Positions 34,324-43,867 are shown, counted from the first letter of the stretch. The stretch is DNA of 64,000 bases from Candidatus Hydrogenedentota bacterium (GCA_029565395.1 JAKQOG010000178.1:1-64000), one strand, 5' to 3'. Numbers and translations are program-made. Notes: generated from the letters alone by a model not told the origin.

Positions 34324-36123
34324 ATGGCCGATTGGACAAAACCTCTGAGCACCAACCGCTTGCTGATCAACTGGATTGACGAGATGGCGGCGCTTTGTCT
34401 GCCCGACCAGCTAATCTGGATTGATGGGAGCGATGAACAGCGTGATGCCCTGCGTGATGTCGCCTGCAAAACCGGTGAAATCATCGAACTGAACCAAGAG
34501 AAATATCCCGGCTGCTACTATCACCGCACTCATCCACTCGATGTGGCGCGCAGTGAAGATAAGACCTTTATCTGCTGCCGGCGCGAGGCCGACGCGGGGG
34601 CAACCAATAACTGGAAGAATCCTGAAGAGGCCTATTTTGAAGCTGCGAATTTCTTCCGAGGCTCCATGCACGGGCGCACCATGTATGTCGTGCCTTTCTC
34701 CATGGGGCCGATTGGTTCGCCATTCAGCAAGATTGGCATTGAACTGACCGACAGCATTTATGTGGCTCTGAACATGCTCATCATGTGCCGCACCGGAAAG
34801 GAAGTCCTCGATACCCTCGGCAACAGCAATGATTTCACCCGCTGTTTGCACAGTAAGGCGCAATTGGACCCGGAAAAGCGGCGCATTTTGCATTTCCCGG
34901 AAGACAATGCCATCTGGTCCGTCAATTCTGGCTACGGCGGAAACGTCCTGCTTGGGAAAAAATGCCTCGCCCTGCGCATTGCCAGTTGGATGGCACGGCA
35001 GGAAGGATGGCTCGCCGAGCACATGCTCATCCTTGGCATAGAAGAACCGAACGGACGCATCGAATATGTGGCGGCCGCATTCCCCAGCGCCTGCGGCAAA
35101 ACAAACCTCGCCATGCTTATTCCACCTGAAGGCTTGATGAGTAAAGGCTACCGCATTTGGACTATTGGCGATGACATTGCCTGGATCCGTCCGGACACTG
35201 ATGGACGCCTGTGGGCCGTCAATCCGGAAGCGGGCTTTTTCGGCGTTGCCCCCGGCACCAATTCCAAAACCAATCCCAGCATGATTGCCACTATGGCCAA
35301 AAACACGATTTTTACCAATGTGGTGCTGGGTAAAGACGGCACCGTATGGTGGGAAGGCGGCGACGGCGAACCTCCCGCTAACGCATTGGACTGGCAAGGA
35401 CGCCCCTGGAAACCCGGCATGAAAGACGAAAAGGGAAAACTGATAGATGGCGCCCATCCCAATAGCCGCGCCACCTCCCCCTTGCGCCAATGCCCTTCAG
35501 CCTCCTTCCGCGTCGACCACCACCACGGCGTCCCCATCTCCGCGTTCATCTTCGGCGGACGCCGCAATGCCTTAGCCCCATTGGTTTATGAAGCCCTCAA
35601 CTGGAGCCATGGCGTATTTGTCGGTGCAAGCATGGCCTCCGAGCGCACTTCCGCCCAATATGGCAAACAGGGCGAAGTGCGCCGCGACCCCTTTGCCATG
35701 CTCCCCTTCTGCGGCTACAACATGGCGGATTATTTCAAGCATTGGATCAATGTCGGCCGGGTGGTCAAACATCCCCCGAAGATTTTCCACGTGAACTGGT
35801 TCCGCCGCGGCCCCGACAACAATTTCCTTTGGCCCGGATACGGTGAAAACCTCCGCGTCCTCGAGTGGATCCTCCAACGCGCCCGAGGCGAAGCCCAGGC
35901 AAACGAAACCCCCATCGGCTACGTCCCCACGCCAGATGCCCTCGATATGACCGGATTGGACTTGGGCCCCGAGGTCATGGAGGAACTCCTCCATGTAGAT
36001 AATGAAGCCTGGATTCAGGAAACGGCCGATATCGAAAAATTCTACGACTCCCTCGGGCATAGAATGCCTTGGGAACTCCGTAATGAACTCGAAGCCCTCC
36101 GCCGCCGGCTCAACGGCGAATAA
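34324..36123 (+). CDS. pckG: Phosphoenolpyruvate carboxykinase (GTP)
   Basis: 599 residues from ATG 34324 (AAGGAG at 34310-34315), the normal length; the open frame extends to 34048 but that part is leader. Diagnostic motifs are FRGSMHGRTMYVVPFSMGPIGSP, the kinase loop AAFPSACGKTNLAM with the active-site Cys of the GTP enzymes, GDDIAW, and FGGRR near residue 410. It interconverts oxaloacetate and PEP with GTP, controlling gluconeogenesis or an anaplerotic step. It is a single gene, followed by a terminator. Confidence 0.96.
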   Translation: MADWTKPLSTNRLLINWIDEMAALCLPDQLIWIDGSDEQRDALRDVACKTGEIIELNQEKYPGCYYHRTHPLDVARSEDKTFICCRREADAGATNNWKNPEEAYFEAANFFRGSMHGRTMYVVPFSMGPIGSPFSKIGIELTDSIYVALNMLIMCRTGKEVLDTLGNSNDFTRCLHSKAQLDPEKRRILHFPEDNAIWSVNSGYGGNVLLGKKCLALRIASWMARQEGWLAEHMLILGIEEPNGRIEYVAAAFPSACGKTNLAMLIPPEGLMSKGYRIWTIGDDIAWIRPDTDGRLWAVNPEAGFFGVAPGTNSKTNPSMIATMAKNTIFTNVVLGKDGTVWWEGGDGEPPANALDWQGRPWKPGMKDEKGKLIDGAHPNSRATSPLRQCPSASFRVDHHHGVPISAFIFGGRRNALAPLVYEALNWSHGVFVGASMASERTSAQYGKQGEVRRDPFAMLPFCGYNMADYFKHWINVGRVVKHPPKIFHVNWFRRGPDNNFLWPGYGENLRVLEWILQRARGEAQANETPIGYVPTPDALDMTGLDLGPEVMEELLHVDNEAWIQETADIEKFYDSLGHRMPWELRNELEALRRRLNGE

Positions 36124-36136
36124 TACATCCTGTAAG

Positions 36137-36175
36137 GCGGGTATGGCGAAATACACTTCGCCTGCCCGCTTTTGT
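36137..36175 (+). terminator. Terminator of pckG
   Basis: GCGGG..GGCGAA-ATACAC-TTCGCC..CCCGC hairpin followed by TTTTGTT, 13 bases after the stop. Confidence 0.8.
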
Positions 36176-36243
36176 TAAACCCTATCATGCCCCAAAGTAC
36201 GTTCATCCACTCCGGAGCAAAAGCCTCTCAGAATTGACCACGC

Positions 36244-36300
36244 TTATTCTTCTCCCTCCCGCCAGTTCAGCATCCAAACCAATCCACTATCGAAAAATTT
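36244..36300 (-). pseudogene. Fossil 3' end of a second sodium-solute symporter gene
   Basis: On the minus strand the frame ends ..NWREGEE and TAA, identical in residues to the end of the intact symporter at 40860 (NWREGEE stop), with matching DNA over the first 21 of 22 bases. Nothing of the rest of such a gene is visible upstream, so only the tail remains. Confidence 0.5.
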
Positions 36301-36420
36301 GGATTATAACGGCATCGACAACTTCTTGAAAATCCACTATGGCAGAAACCCCATGGACCCCAACCACACTTCGCATATCCACATTACTATTTTACTAACA
36401 TAAAAACATGTAATAAATGC

Positions 36421-36450
36421 TTGCATAGTAACTGTGACTGCACATATAAT
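36421..36450 (+). promoter_or_regulatory. Promoter of the propeller gene
   Basis: TTGCAT (36421-36426), an 18-base spacer and a perfect TATAAT (36445-36450), about 70 bases before the start codon. Confidence 0.65.
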
Positions 36451-36527
36451 TAGCCCCTCAGCAGTACTGGGAAGGATGTGGGTAATAAAGATGTAATCGG
36501 TGTGAGACAAATGAGGGAGAAGTGGAA

Positions 36528-39500
36528 ATGAAGTACTATTTCGTGTCCTTAAAAGCCATTTCGTTACTTAATATTCCTGTTTTTCTTCTAATTTTCTTAA
36601 ATGCTTCGATTGCCGATTCGCAAAGCCTTGTTCTAAACGATGACATATGCGTAACCAATGCGCCTGTTGAAGCACTCCTGCGTGTGGACGATACAATCTA
36701 CATCGGGGGATATTTTACATCATTAGGGCCCTATACCGGCCATGGAGTACTTCTCAACCCGTCAACAGGTGAACGCATAACTCCTTATTCCAAAGTGAAC
36801 TGGTATGTAAATGTCTGTATACCCGACGGTTCCGGTGGGTGGTTTATTGGCGGTGAGTTTACAGATGTTGGCGGCCAGCCGCGAAACAGGTTAGCCCATA
36901 TTTTATCGAATGGATTGGTGGATCCTGCATGGATTACTGATGCAGATGACAATATCATGGGCATGGTGTTATTTGGCTCAACTCTTTACGTTTCTGGAAG
37001 ATTTACTTCGATTAATGAAACACCCCGGAATTATATTGCGGCCATAGATGTGATCTCCGGAACCGTTACTTCTTGGGATCCCAATGCAAATGGTTATGTT
37101 TTTGCGCTTGCCGCATCAAGCAGTGTCCTATATGCAGGAGGAAATTTTAATACGATCGGTGGTCAAACTCGAAATCACATCGCCGCCTGGGACTTAAGCA
37201 CCGGTACGCTAACTGCTTGGAATCCAAGTGCCGAGGGGGATGTCACCGTATTGGCGGCTACGGATACAATGGTGGTTGCAGGCGGAACATTTTCAATAAT
37301 TGGCGGTAGCTACCGCCCAAGGTTGGCAGCGCTCAGCCCAACTACCGGCACAGCGTTGTCCTGGAATCCATCTCCAAATAATACCGTCTCCACTCTGGCA
37401 ATCTCAGGCACTACGATATACCTAGGAGGCGCGTTCACCACCATTTCCGGAATTACCCGAAATCGTGTGGCAGCATATAATACCAGTGGAGCGCTTTTGT
37501 CCTGGAACCCAAACGCCAATGGGGGTGTAAGTACATTGGCAGTTTCAGGATCAACGGTATATGCGGGTGGCGGATTCACAAGCATAGGTGGACAATCCCG
37601 CAGCCGGCTGGCTGCGCTGGATGCAACATCGGGAACTGCAACCGCGTGGGCGCCAAATATGAATGGCGGTGTTTCATGCCTGGCGCTATCAGGCTCAACC
37701 CTGTATGTGGGCGGAAGTTTCAACGGTATGGATTGGCAAACGCGGAACCGGCTGGCTGCATTCAATGCGAATACAGGTCTTCTGATGCCTTGGGACCCAA
37801 ATGCGAATTCTGTGGTTTTTGCACTATCGGCCATAGGTCCACTCATTTACGCAGGCGGGCATTTCACGAGCGTTGGCGGAATGGGCGTGGGGCGTCTCGC
37901 CGCTATTGATGCCGATACGGGCATGGTTATCCCATTGAATGGGAGTACGGATAATATTGTTTATTCATTAGCTGCGTTGGGTTCGACCCTATATGCATGC
38001 GGAACGTTCACCACGGCAAATTCGGAAACTCGCAATTACTTGGCGGCCTTCGACGGCTTCACCGGTGACTTAACTAACTGGAATCCTGATCCGGATGATT
38101 ATGTCGAGGCAATTGCAGTGTCAGACTCTCAAGTGTTCGCCGGAGGAAGCTTCTCAATGATTGGTGGGCAGCCACGAAGCCATATTGCCGCATTGGATGC
38201 TCTTTCAGGAGCGGCAACGGAATGGAATCCAACGGCTGATTCAAGTGTGTATGCTCTTAAAATTAAAGATTCAACGGTATATGCAGGAGGCAATTTCTCA
38301 ACGATTGGTGGACAACCGCGTACGAATATCGCCGCTTTAGATGTTGTAACAGGCAATGCCACTCCATGGAATCCGACGGCCGACGGCTCCGTAAACCTCC
38401 TGGAGGCATGGGGTTCATTAGTGTACGCTGGGGGAACCTTCACAAGTATCGGGGGGCAGACACGTCAATCACTCGCGGCAATAGATGCGGATACAGGCAA
38501 TGTAGTTGATTGGAATCCCAGTCCGTCGGGTGACGTCCGTGCACTAGAGGCATCAGAATTCCGGCTGAATGTAGGTGGATGGTTCTCAACCATAGATGGA
38601 CAAAGTCGATACTATCTCTCTCAATTCCAGCTTCCTCCAATTCCCGCACCCCCTCTGAATCCTGATTCAACGGCAATTGGCACAAATACAATCACTTGGA
38701 CATGGACAGACAATTCAAGTGATGAAACAAGTTTTAATGTCTATGATGACCCTGGATCAGGAGATCCAGTAACATTACAAACATCCACGGCAGCAAATAT
38801 TCAGGCATGGCAACACAATAACCTAATCCCAAACACTCAGTATGCGTTTCAAGTAGCAGCGGCTAATGTCAGTGGTGAAAGTGAAAAAACGAACCCCATC
38901 ACCAAATGGACCCTCGCCGCCCAGCCGCTCGTTCCCAGCGTGACGAATATCTGTTCGCGGTCCATGGCCGTGACCCTCGCCTCCGGCGACACGAACCCGG
39001 CGGGTACGGAATACTGCCTCCGGGTGGATTCCGGCATGGGCGGCGATGTATGGGTGCAAACGGACGGCACGTTGGGCGCAACCCCGGCCTATCAGACCAT
39101 GCCTGACTGGGGGACCATAACCGTCACCAGCTTAACCCCGAATATGATGTACGGCGTGTTTGCCACCGCGCGCAATGGCGAGGGCGTGGACTCCGCCGTG
39201 GGCCTCGCAGGTTATGGGCTGACCCTTGAAGGCGTTCCGCCCACCGCGGCCTTGTCCAGCACCGCCGGGGATCCGGTGAACGGCGCGATCACGATGGACG
39301 TGACCCTGAGCGAGCCCAGCACGACCTTTGAGGAAGGCGACATCACGGTGGTGGACGCCATCGTGAGCGATTTCACCGGCAGCGATGCCGCCTACAGCTT
39401 CACGCTGACCCCCACGCTGACTATGCCGGGAACCTTCTCCTGCGTGGTGCTGGCGGGAACCTTCAGCGACCTCGCGTGCAATCCGAGCGTGGAAGATTCC

Positions 39501-40751
39501 AATATCCTCTCGCGGAGCTATGACCGCTGGCCGCCCACGCTAACACTGAGTTGCGTGGCGTCCTATTATGTGGCGGGGGCCATCCAGGTGACGGCGGTTT
39601 CGAGCGAACCGACGGTCACGCTGGAGGCAGGCGACATCGCCACCACGAACGCCATCATCAGCGGATTCACGCCGCAGCCGGACGGCGTTACCTTCCTTTT
39701 CCAGTTGGTCCCGGGGAATCAAGGCCTCTTCTCCTGCTATGTTCCCGCAGGCGCGTTTGCGGATCTCGCGGAGAACGCGAATGAGGATGATTCCAATGTT
39801 ATTGAGCGGCTGTACGACACCCTGCCGCCCACGGGTTCCGTGGTCATTAATGACGATGCGGAATATACCAATACGCTTGCCGTGACCTTAACGCTGTCCG
39901 GGGAAGACGGCACAGGCTCCGGCGTGGCGGATATGCAGTTCAGCAACGACAACATTATTTGGAGTGAATGGGAGCCTTACGCGAGCATCAAAGCCTTATC
40001 CCTGCCCGCCGGTGATGGCCCCAAGAGCGTCTACGTTGCGGTCCGCGACGAGGCGGGAAATGTCTCGTCCCCCGTCTTCTCCGATGCAATCACCTTTGAC
40101 GGGACCCCGCCCAGTTGCGTCTTCCAGATTAACGGCGGCAATGCGGCCACCAACTTCCCCGAAGTCACCCTGACCGTGAACGCCTCGGACAGCGGCTCCG
40201 GGCTTCTCGACATGCGCTTCAGTAACGATGCCGTCACCTGGAGCCCCTGGGGACCCTGTGCCCCGGAAAAATCCTGGCCGCTTATCGAAGGCTTCGGTCC
40301 CAAGACCGTCTATGCCACCTTCCGCGACGAGGCGGGAAACGTCTCCGAAGAATGTTCGGATACCGTGGAACTGAAAACCGTGGGCACAGTAACCGGTCAG
40401 CCCATGGTGATGGAATTCGATGAAGTATTGATTCGCATCTCGGTCATCGACCTCTTGCTTGAGCCTCCTGTTGTAACCGTGAACGGACACCTCGCGCTCT
40501 ATGTGGGTGACAAAGATACGGAATACCTTTACAGCTACACCGTGCTCGATCCCACCCAGGATCCCCTTGGCCCTGCTGAGATTGTCATCACCTGCGCGGA
40601 CCTCCATCTCAATCTCGAAGTCTTCACCAATAACGACGCCCTTACCATCATCGCCAAAAATACCGTGCCTCTGGCCACCCTGCCCATGCTGGCGGGACTG
40701 TCCATCGCATGCGCGGTGGCCGGCTCCCGCATCCTGCGGCGGACAAAATAG
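36528..40751 (+). CDS. Large surface protein: beta-propeller repeats, FN3, Ig-like domains, C-terminal anchor
   Basis: 1407 residues from ATG 36528 (GAGGGAGA at 36513-36520). After a signal peptide come 14 repeats of about 43 residues of the pattern [A/V/I]GG-x-F-[T/S]-x-[I/V]-GGQ-x-R-x-x-[L/I]-AA-[L/I/F]-[D/N]...W-[N/D]-P, enough for two seven-bladed propellers. An FN3-like domain follows (ITWTWTDNSSDETSFNVYD), another FN3-like one, two Ig-like domains each with a PGTFSC/QGLFSC pattern, and two domains with SGSGLLDMRFSND..FRDEAGNVS. The end has LPMLAGLS.., one membrane span and RRTK. It is probably an envelope-anchored adhesin or binding protein. Base composition changes sharply near 38890, so the gene looks mosaic. 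Confidence 0.8.
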   Translation: MKYYFVSLKAISLLNIPVFLLIFLNASIADSQSLVLNDDICVTNAPVEALLRVDDTIYIGGYFTSLGPYTGHGVLLNPSTGERITPYSKVNWYVNVCIPDGSGGWFIGGEFTDVGGQPRNRLAHILSNGLVDPAWITDADDNIMGMVLFGSTLYVSGRFTSINETPRNYIAAIDVISGTVTSWDPNANGYVFALAASSSVLYAGGNFNTIGGQTRNHIAAWDLSTGTLTAWNPSAEGDVTVLAATDTMVVAGGTFSIIGGSYRPRLAALSPTTGTALSWNPSPNNTVSTLAISGTTIYLGGAFTTISGITRNRVAAYNTSGALLSWNPNANGGVSTLAVSGSTVYAGGGFTSIGGQSRSRLAALDATSGTATAWAPNMNGGVSCLALSGSTLYVGGSFNGMDWQTRNRLAAFNANTGLLMPWDPNANSVVFALSAIGPLIYAGGHFTSVGGMGVGRLAAIDADTGMVIPLNGSTDNIVYSLAALGSTLYACGTFTTANSETRNYLAAFDGFTGDLTNWNPDPDDYVEAIAVSDSQVFAGGSFSMIGGQPRSHIAALDALSGAATEWNPTADSSVYALKIKDSTVYAGGNFSTIGGQPRTNIAALDVVTGNATPWNPTADGSVNLLEAWGSLVYAGGTFTSIGGQTRQSLAAIDADTGNVVDWNPSPSGDVRALEASEFRLNVGGWFSTIDGQSRYYLSQFQLPPIPAPPLNPDSTAIGTNTITWTWTDNSSDETSFNVYDDPGSGDPVTLQTSTAANIQAWQHNNLIPNTQYAFQVAAANVSGESEKTNPITKWTLAAQPLVPSVTNICSRSMAVTLASGDTNPAGTEYCLRVDSGMGGDVWVQTDGTLGATPAYQTMPDWGTITVTSLTPNMMYGVFATARNGEGVDSAVGLAGYGLTLEGVPPTAALSSTAGDPVNGAITMDVTLSEPSTTFEEGDITVVDAIVSDFTGSDAAYSFTLTPTLTMPGTFSCVVLAGTFSDLACNPSVEDSNILSRSYDRWPPTLTLSCVASYYVAGAIQVTAVSSEPTVTLEAGDIATTNAIISGFTPQPDGVTFLFQLVPGNQGLFSCYVPAGAFADLAENANEDDSNVIERLYDTLPPTGSVVINDDAEYTNTLAVTLTLSGEDGTGSGVADMQFSNDNIIWSEWEPYASIKALSLPAGDGPKSVYVAVRDEAGNVSSPVFSDAITFDGTPPSCVFQINGGNAATNFPEVTLTVNASDSGSGLLDMRFSNDAVTWSPWGPCAPEKSWPLIEGFGPKTVYATFRDEAGNVSEECSDTVELKTVGTVTGQPMVMEFDEVLIRISVIDLLLEPPVVTVNGHLALYVGDKDTEYLYSYTVLDPTQDPLGPAEIVITCADLHLNLEVFTNNDALTIIAKNTVPLATLPMLAGLSIACAVAGSRILRRTK

Positions 40752-40765
40752 TTCGGGCATTAAAC

Positions 40766-40807
40766 ACCGGTGCGCTGTTTCACTCCGAAACGGCGCACCG
40801 GTTTTTA
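40766..40807. terminator. Strong terminator between convergent genes
   Basis: ACCGGTGCGC (40766-40775) pairs with GCGCACCGGT (40793-40802), with an inner GTTTC/GAAAC stem, followed by TTTTTA. It can serve the propeller gene; on the other strand the T-run is weaker. Confidence 0.85.
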
Positions 40808-40859
40808 CTCCGGATTTCTCGCCATCTGGAGATGGATGTTGCCAGCCGTAAACTTCGGG

Positions 40860-42479
40860 TTATTCTTCCCCCTCCCGCCAATTCTGTGTCCAGACCGTCA
40901 GATTGTCCAGATCCCGGCGCGTCTTGAAGATCAACGACCCTAAAAAATACGCCACGAAGAATAGCAGGAGATTGCTGACCATGCCCGCGTAATAGGTATC
41001 CATTGGTTTTGCTAAAAAGGCGGCCCACCCATCGCTGAACCCAAGATTCAACGCGGTTTCTTTCGTAAGCCATTTCAACTCAACAGCCACTATCCAGAGC
41101 AAATAAGTGAGAGTAATGACAATGCCGAAAGCCACCGCGCGCCCATCGCCGCGGCGTGTGAGGAATCCCAGACAGTACAGGCCAAGCAACCCTCCCGCCG
41201 TGATGGCCCCAATCTTCGTCGCCGTGTCTTGCAGCGTCGTGTTCTGCGCCCACATGAGACACGCCGCCCCGCCAATCATGATGACACTGCTGATAAACGA
41301 TAACGTCCATGCCGCCACCACGTAGTGTTTGTCGCTCTTTTCCCGCGCGATATGCCGTTTGTATACATCCACAATCCCCACCGCCGAGATCGCATTAATG
41401 CTGGACGACAGAGACGACATGGCGGCCGCCAGCACTCCCGCGATAACCAGCCCGCTGAACCCGACTGGCAAATAATTAATCACGAAATACGGAAGTATCG
41501 ACTCTGCTTTGCGCCCGCCTTCCCCGGACAAAATAGCCAGCGCCGCCGGGTCCGGATTCAGCTTGAAATAAACATACAGGCTCGTGCCCAAAAACATGAA
41601 GAAAGCCCAGGTAGGCACGCTGCACAGGCAGCAGATCCATATAGCGCGTTTCGCCTCCTTGGGATTCTTCGTGGCTACATATTTCTGAATCACGTTCTGA
41701 TTGCTGCTGTACTCCGTCAACCAATTCGTCAAACCCACCAGCAACATCATGATGACGGTTTTGTCCACCAGGCTGAATCCCCACGCCGAACGCTCCAACT
41801 GGCCCGTTGCAGGATTCAAATCACCAAACATGAATTTCCCGTCGTGTGCGGCGGTGGTGATTATCGTGCCAAGGCCTCCATCCACGCCGACAATTACATA
41901 AATCAGGCAGGCAAGCCCCCCTCCCCACAACAAGAAGGATTGGATAAAATCCGTCCAGATAACGGCCTCAATACCACCGGTAATAGTGTAAAAAGAGGTC
42001 ACCACACCGCCCACCAGGATGCAGATCATGGGGTCAAGTCCGGTCATCTCATATACCAGCAACGCCACCAAATACAGAATAAGACTAAGCCGGATCGTCT
42101 GCCCAACAATAAATGCGATCGCCGCATACATCCGCGTTACCGGACCGAACCGCCCTTCCAGATACTCAAACGCCGAGGTGATTTGCGCCTTCCGGAAAAA
42201 AGGCAGAAACACATGGGATGCGATATAAATGCCCAAAGGCAGCATCAGGCACGGAAGAAAACGCAAATAGGCCGTCTTATAGGCGTCGGCCGGATACGCC
42301 ACGAACGTGATCGAACTGATGGATGTGGCAAACATCGACAGGCCAATCAGCCAGCCCGGAAATGAACGGTTCCCAAGGAAATACCCCTCTGTGCTCCGAT
42401 TCCGCCGTGAAAAATACGGCCCCAGCGACGCCATGCCTATGAAATAAACCACCAAAATGATTACGTCTAAAGTGCGCAT
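40860..42479 (-). CDS. Sodium/solute symporter (SSS family)
   Basis: 539 residues from ATG 42479 (GGAG 10 bases upstream), about 13-14 spans. The SSS family patterns are clear: DVIILVVYFIGMASLGPYFSRRNRSTEGYFLGNRS, GLSMFATSISSITFVAYPADAY (Na+ site region), TSAFEYLEGRFG, YTITGGIEAVIWTDFIQSF and AAMSSLSSSINAISA. It would import a sugar, organic acid or similar with Na+. Its 3' tail has a fossil relative at 36244. Confidence 0.92.
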   Translation of the reverse strand: MRTLDVIILVVYFIGMASLGPYFSRRNRSTEGYFLGNRSFPGWLIGLSMFATSISSITFVAYPADAYKTAYLRFLPCLMLPLGIYIASHVFLPFFRKAQITSAFEYLEGRFGPVTRMYAAIAFIVGQTIRLSLILYLVALLVYEMTGLDPMICILVGGVVTSFYTITGGIEAVIWTDFIQSFLLWGGGLACLIYVIVGVDGGLGTIITTAAHDGKFMFGDLNPATGQLERSAWGFSLVDKTVIMMLLVGLTNWLTEYSSNQNVIQKYVATKNPKEAKRAIWICCLCSVPTWAFFMFLGTSLYVYFKLNPDPAALAILSGEGGRKAESILPYFVINYLPVGFSGLVIAGVLAAAMSSLSSSINAISAVGIVDVYKRHIAREKSDKHYVVAAWTLSFISSVIMIGGAACLMWAQNTTLQDTATKIGAITAGGLLGLYCLGFLTRRGDGRAVAFGIVITLTYLLWIVAVELKWLTKETALNLGFSDGWAAFLAKPMDTYYAGMVSNLLLFFVAYFLGSLIFKTRRDLDNLTVWTQNWREGEE

Positions 42480-42774
42480 GGTTGATGTGCTCCAATCCAA
42501 TTTCCCGCAAACTCCCGCCGCCATAGCGAAAGAAGATGCATCTTAACAATCACCCCCCCCGGCATGCAACCAACTGTTTTCCAGAGGCATTTGCGAAATA
42601 GGCCTTTTTCTCCTCTGGGTAAATGAAAAAGCAATGGTTCATATGTGGAAATGAGGAAGGCAGCCTCTCGTATTTACCCTGGGTCCCTAATTCTCCAACT
42701 GATTGAAAAAGTTTCGCACTTTATCGCTAACTTGTTGGTTTGGTTGCGGCTACGCCGCGATAGGATGGATTGTC
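42480..42774. other. Intergenic region, no gene seen
   Basis: Contains a C-run, a short motif TTGCGAAATAGG (near 42592) that recurs as TTGCGAAATAGC near 46609 in front of a T-rich stretch in both cases, and no protein-like frame. Confidence 0.55.
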
Positions 42775-42826
42775 TTGACGCCGTATATGGTATGTGTTAG
42801 GCTATCGGTGATACAATATGTAGAGG
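42775..42826 (+). promoter_or_regulatory. nrdR promoter with candidate paired NrdR boxes
   Basis: TTGACG (42775-42780), a 17-base spacer and TAGGCT (42798-42803). Downstream, 42811-42826 contains CAATATGTAG, matching the NrdR core CwAtATaTwG at 9 of 10 positions. A weaker copy (GTATATGG core) starts at 42780, exactly 31 bp upstream, the usual distance between paired NrdR boxes. Autoregulation by NrdR is inferred. Confidence 0.45.
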
Positions 42827-42947
42827 CATTTTCGTGTCCATGCCAGAGATTGTGGTGATGGTTAATCGAGATACAAGATCTGGCTGGCAAAGACAGTCGG
42901 GTAACGAATAAAAACTGGTGGAATAGCAGGTTATTCAGGAGGCCAAT

Positions 42948-43397
42948 ATGCGGTGTCCATTTTGCAATCATACGGAAGGGAAGGTAGTGGATTCGCGGGC
43001 GTCGAAGGAGGGGGACTGCATCCGGCGGCGGCGCGAGTGTTTAAAGTGTGGGCGGCGCTTCACCACGTATGAGCGTATCGAGGAAGTGGCCCAAATGGTA
43101 ATCAAGAAGGATGGACGCCGGGAGAATTTTGACCGTTGGAAGTTGAAGAGCGGCATATTAAAGGCGGTGGAGAAGCGTCCGGTGAGCCTCGAACAAGTGG
43201 ACGCCCTGATTGATGAGGTGGAACGGGACCTGTTTAACACGAATGAACATGAAGTAACGACGAAGGCCATCGGGGAGGTGGTGATGTCCAAGCTGCGCCA
43301 GTTGGACGAGGTCGCCTACGTGCGCTTTGCCTCCGTCTACCGCCAGTTCAAGGACCTGAACGAATTCATGAGCGAACTCAAAGTGATGCTGACGTAA
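42948..43397 (+). CDS. nrdR: Transcriptional repressor NrdR
   Basis: 149 residues, the standard length. The zinc ribbon is [21 protein letters not shown] (Cys 3, 6, 31, 34), then the ATP-cone ([30 protein letters not shown]) and the conserved [22 protein letters not shown]. It senses ATP/dATP and represses ribonucleotide reductase genes. AGGAGG lies 6 bases upstream of the ATG. No ribonucleotide reductase genes are in the window. Confidence 0.97.
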   Translation: MRCPFCNHTEGKVVDSRASKEGDCIRRRRECLKCGRRFTTYERIEEVAQMVIKKDGRRENFDRWKLKSGILKAVEKRPVSLEQVDALIDEVERDLFNTNEHEVTTKAIGEVVMSKLRQLDEVAYVRFASVYRQFKDLNEFMSELKVMLT

Positions 43398-43411
43398 CAG
43401 GTATTCACAGG

Positions 43412-43644
43412 TTACGAGATTAGCTTGTCATATTCGGTGTGCGAACCAATCCAAAACCATCGGATTCCCCTGGGTCTTTCGACTCCCAAGCGCCCTGTAC
43501 CGCGTCCCAATGCGTACTGACCAAAGGGGGTGTTTTTTGCCAATCATTTTTTAGAAGGCTGAAATTTTTTGCTGCCAATTCCTAAATTTCTTTTGGCAGT
43601 TTCTGAAAGCCCTGCCAGAAAGATGGCAGCGTTTGATGTTTCAT
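43412..43644 (-). pseudogene. Broken RelE/ParE-like toxin gene
   Basis: The start ATG 43644 overlaps the antitoxin stop (ATGA). The frame reads MKHQTLPSFWQGFQKLPKEI, then TAG where family members have Gln, then ELAAKNFSLLKND. Past a frameshift and an internal loss another frame gives the expected end, LGVERPRGIRWFWIGSHTEYDKLIS. Family members normally carry a KVG..WSVRVG..YRA stretch that is missing here. The toxin is therefore inactive. Confidence 0.75.
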
Positions 43645-43838
43645 AAGGGCTTAGCTAACCCTTCACTAAATTCCTTGTCAGCCTTGGCCACCAGTGCATC
43701 AAGACGGCCCGCATCCACGTCTTGTTCGATCTGTTCATCCCACTTTTGTTCATGGTACTTCTCAATCCAAGCCATCAACTCCGCAAAATCCTCAGTGGAT
43801 AGTTGAGTAATGCCCTTCTCTATTTCTTCGACACTCAT
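43641..43838 (-). CDS. Antitoxin of a decayed toxin-antitoxin pair
   Basis: 65 residues, acidic and helical: MSVEEIEKGITQLSTEDFAELMAWIEKYHEQKWDEQIEQDVDAGRLDALVAKAD..., the pattern of small antitoxins that precede RelE-like toxins. It is intact while its toxin is broken. AGGAG lies 9 bases upstream of the ATG, and the promoter at 43868-43896 is well placed. Confidence 0.75.
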   Translation of the reverse strand: MSVEEIEKGITQLSTEDFAELMAWIEKYHEQKWDEQIEQDVDAGRLDALVAKADKEFSEGLAKPL

Positions 43839-43867
43839 AAATTGAATCTCCTGCTTGGACTATGATC

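Noticed and set aside
32338-43600. TAG reassigned to glutamine
   Set aside because: Two remnants show TAG where Gln is expected, but TAG ends intact genes (for example the sulfatase stop at 21798-21800, one base before the next start), and both remnants have other lesions.
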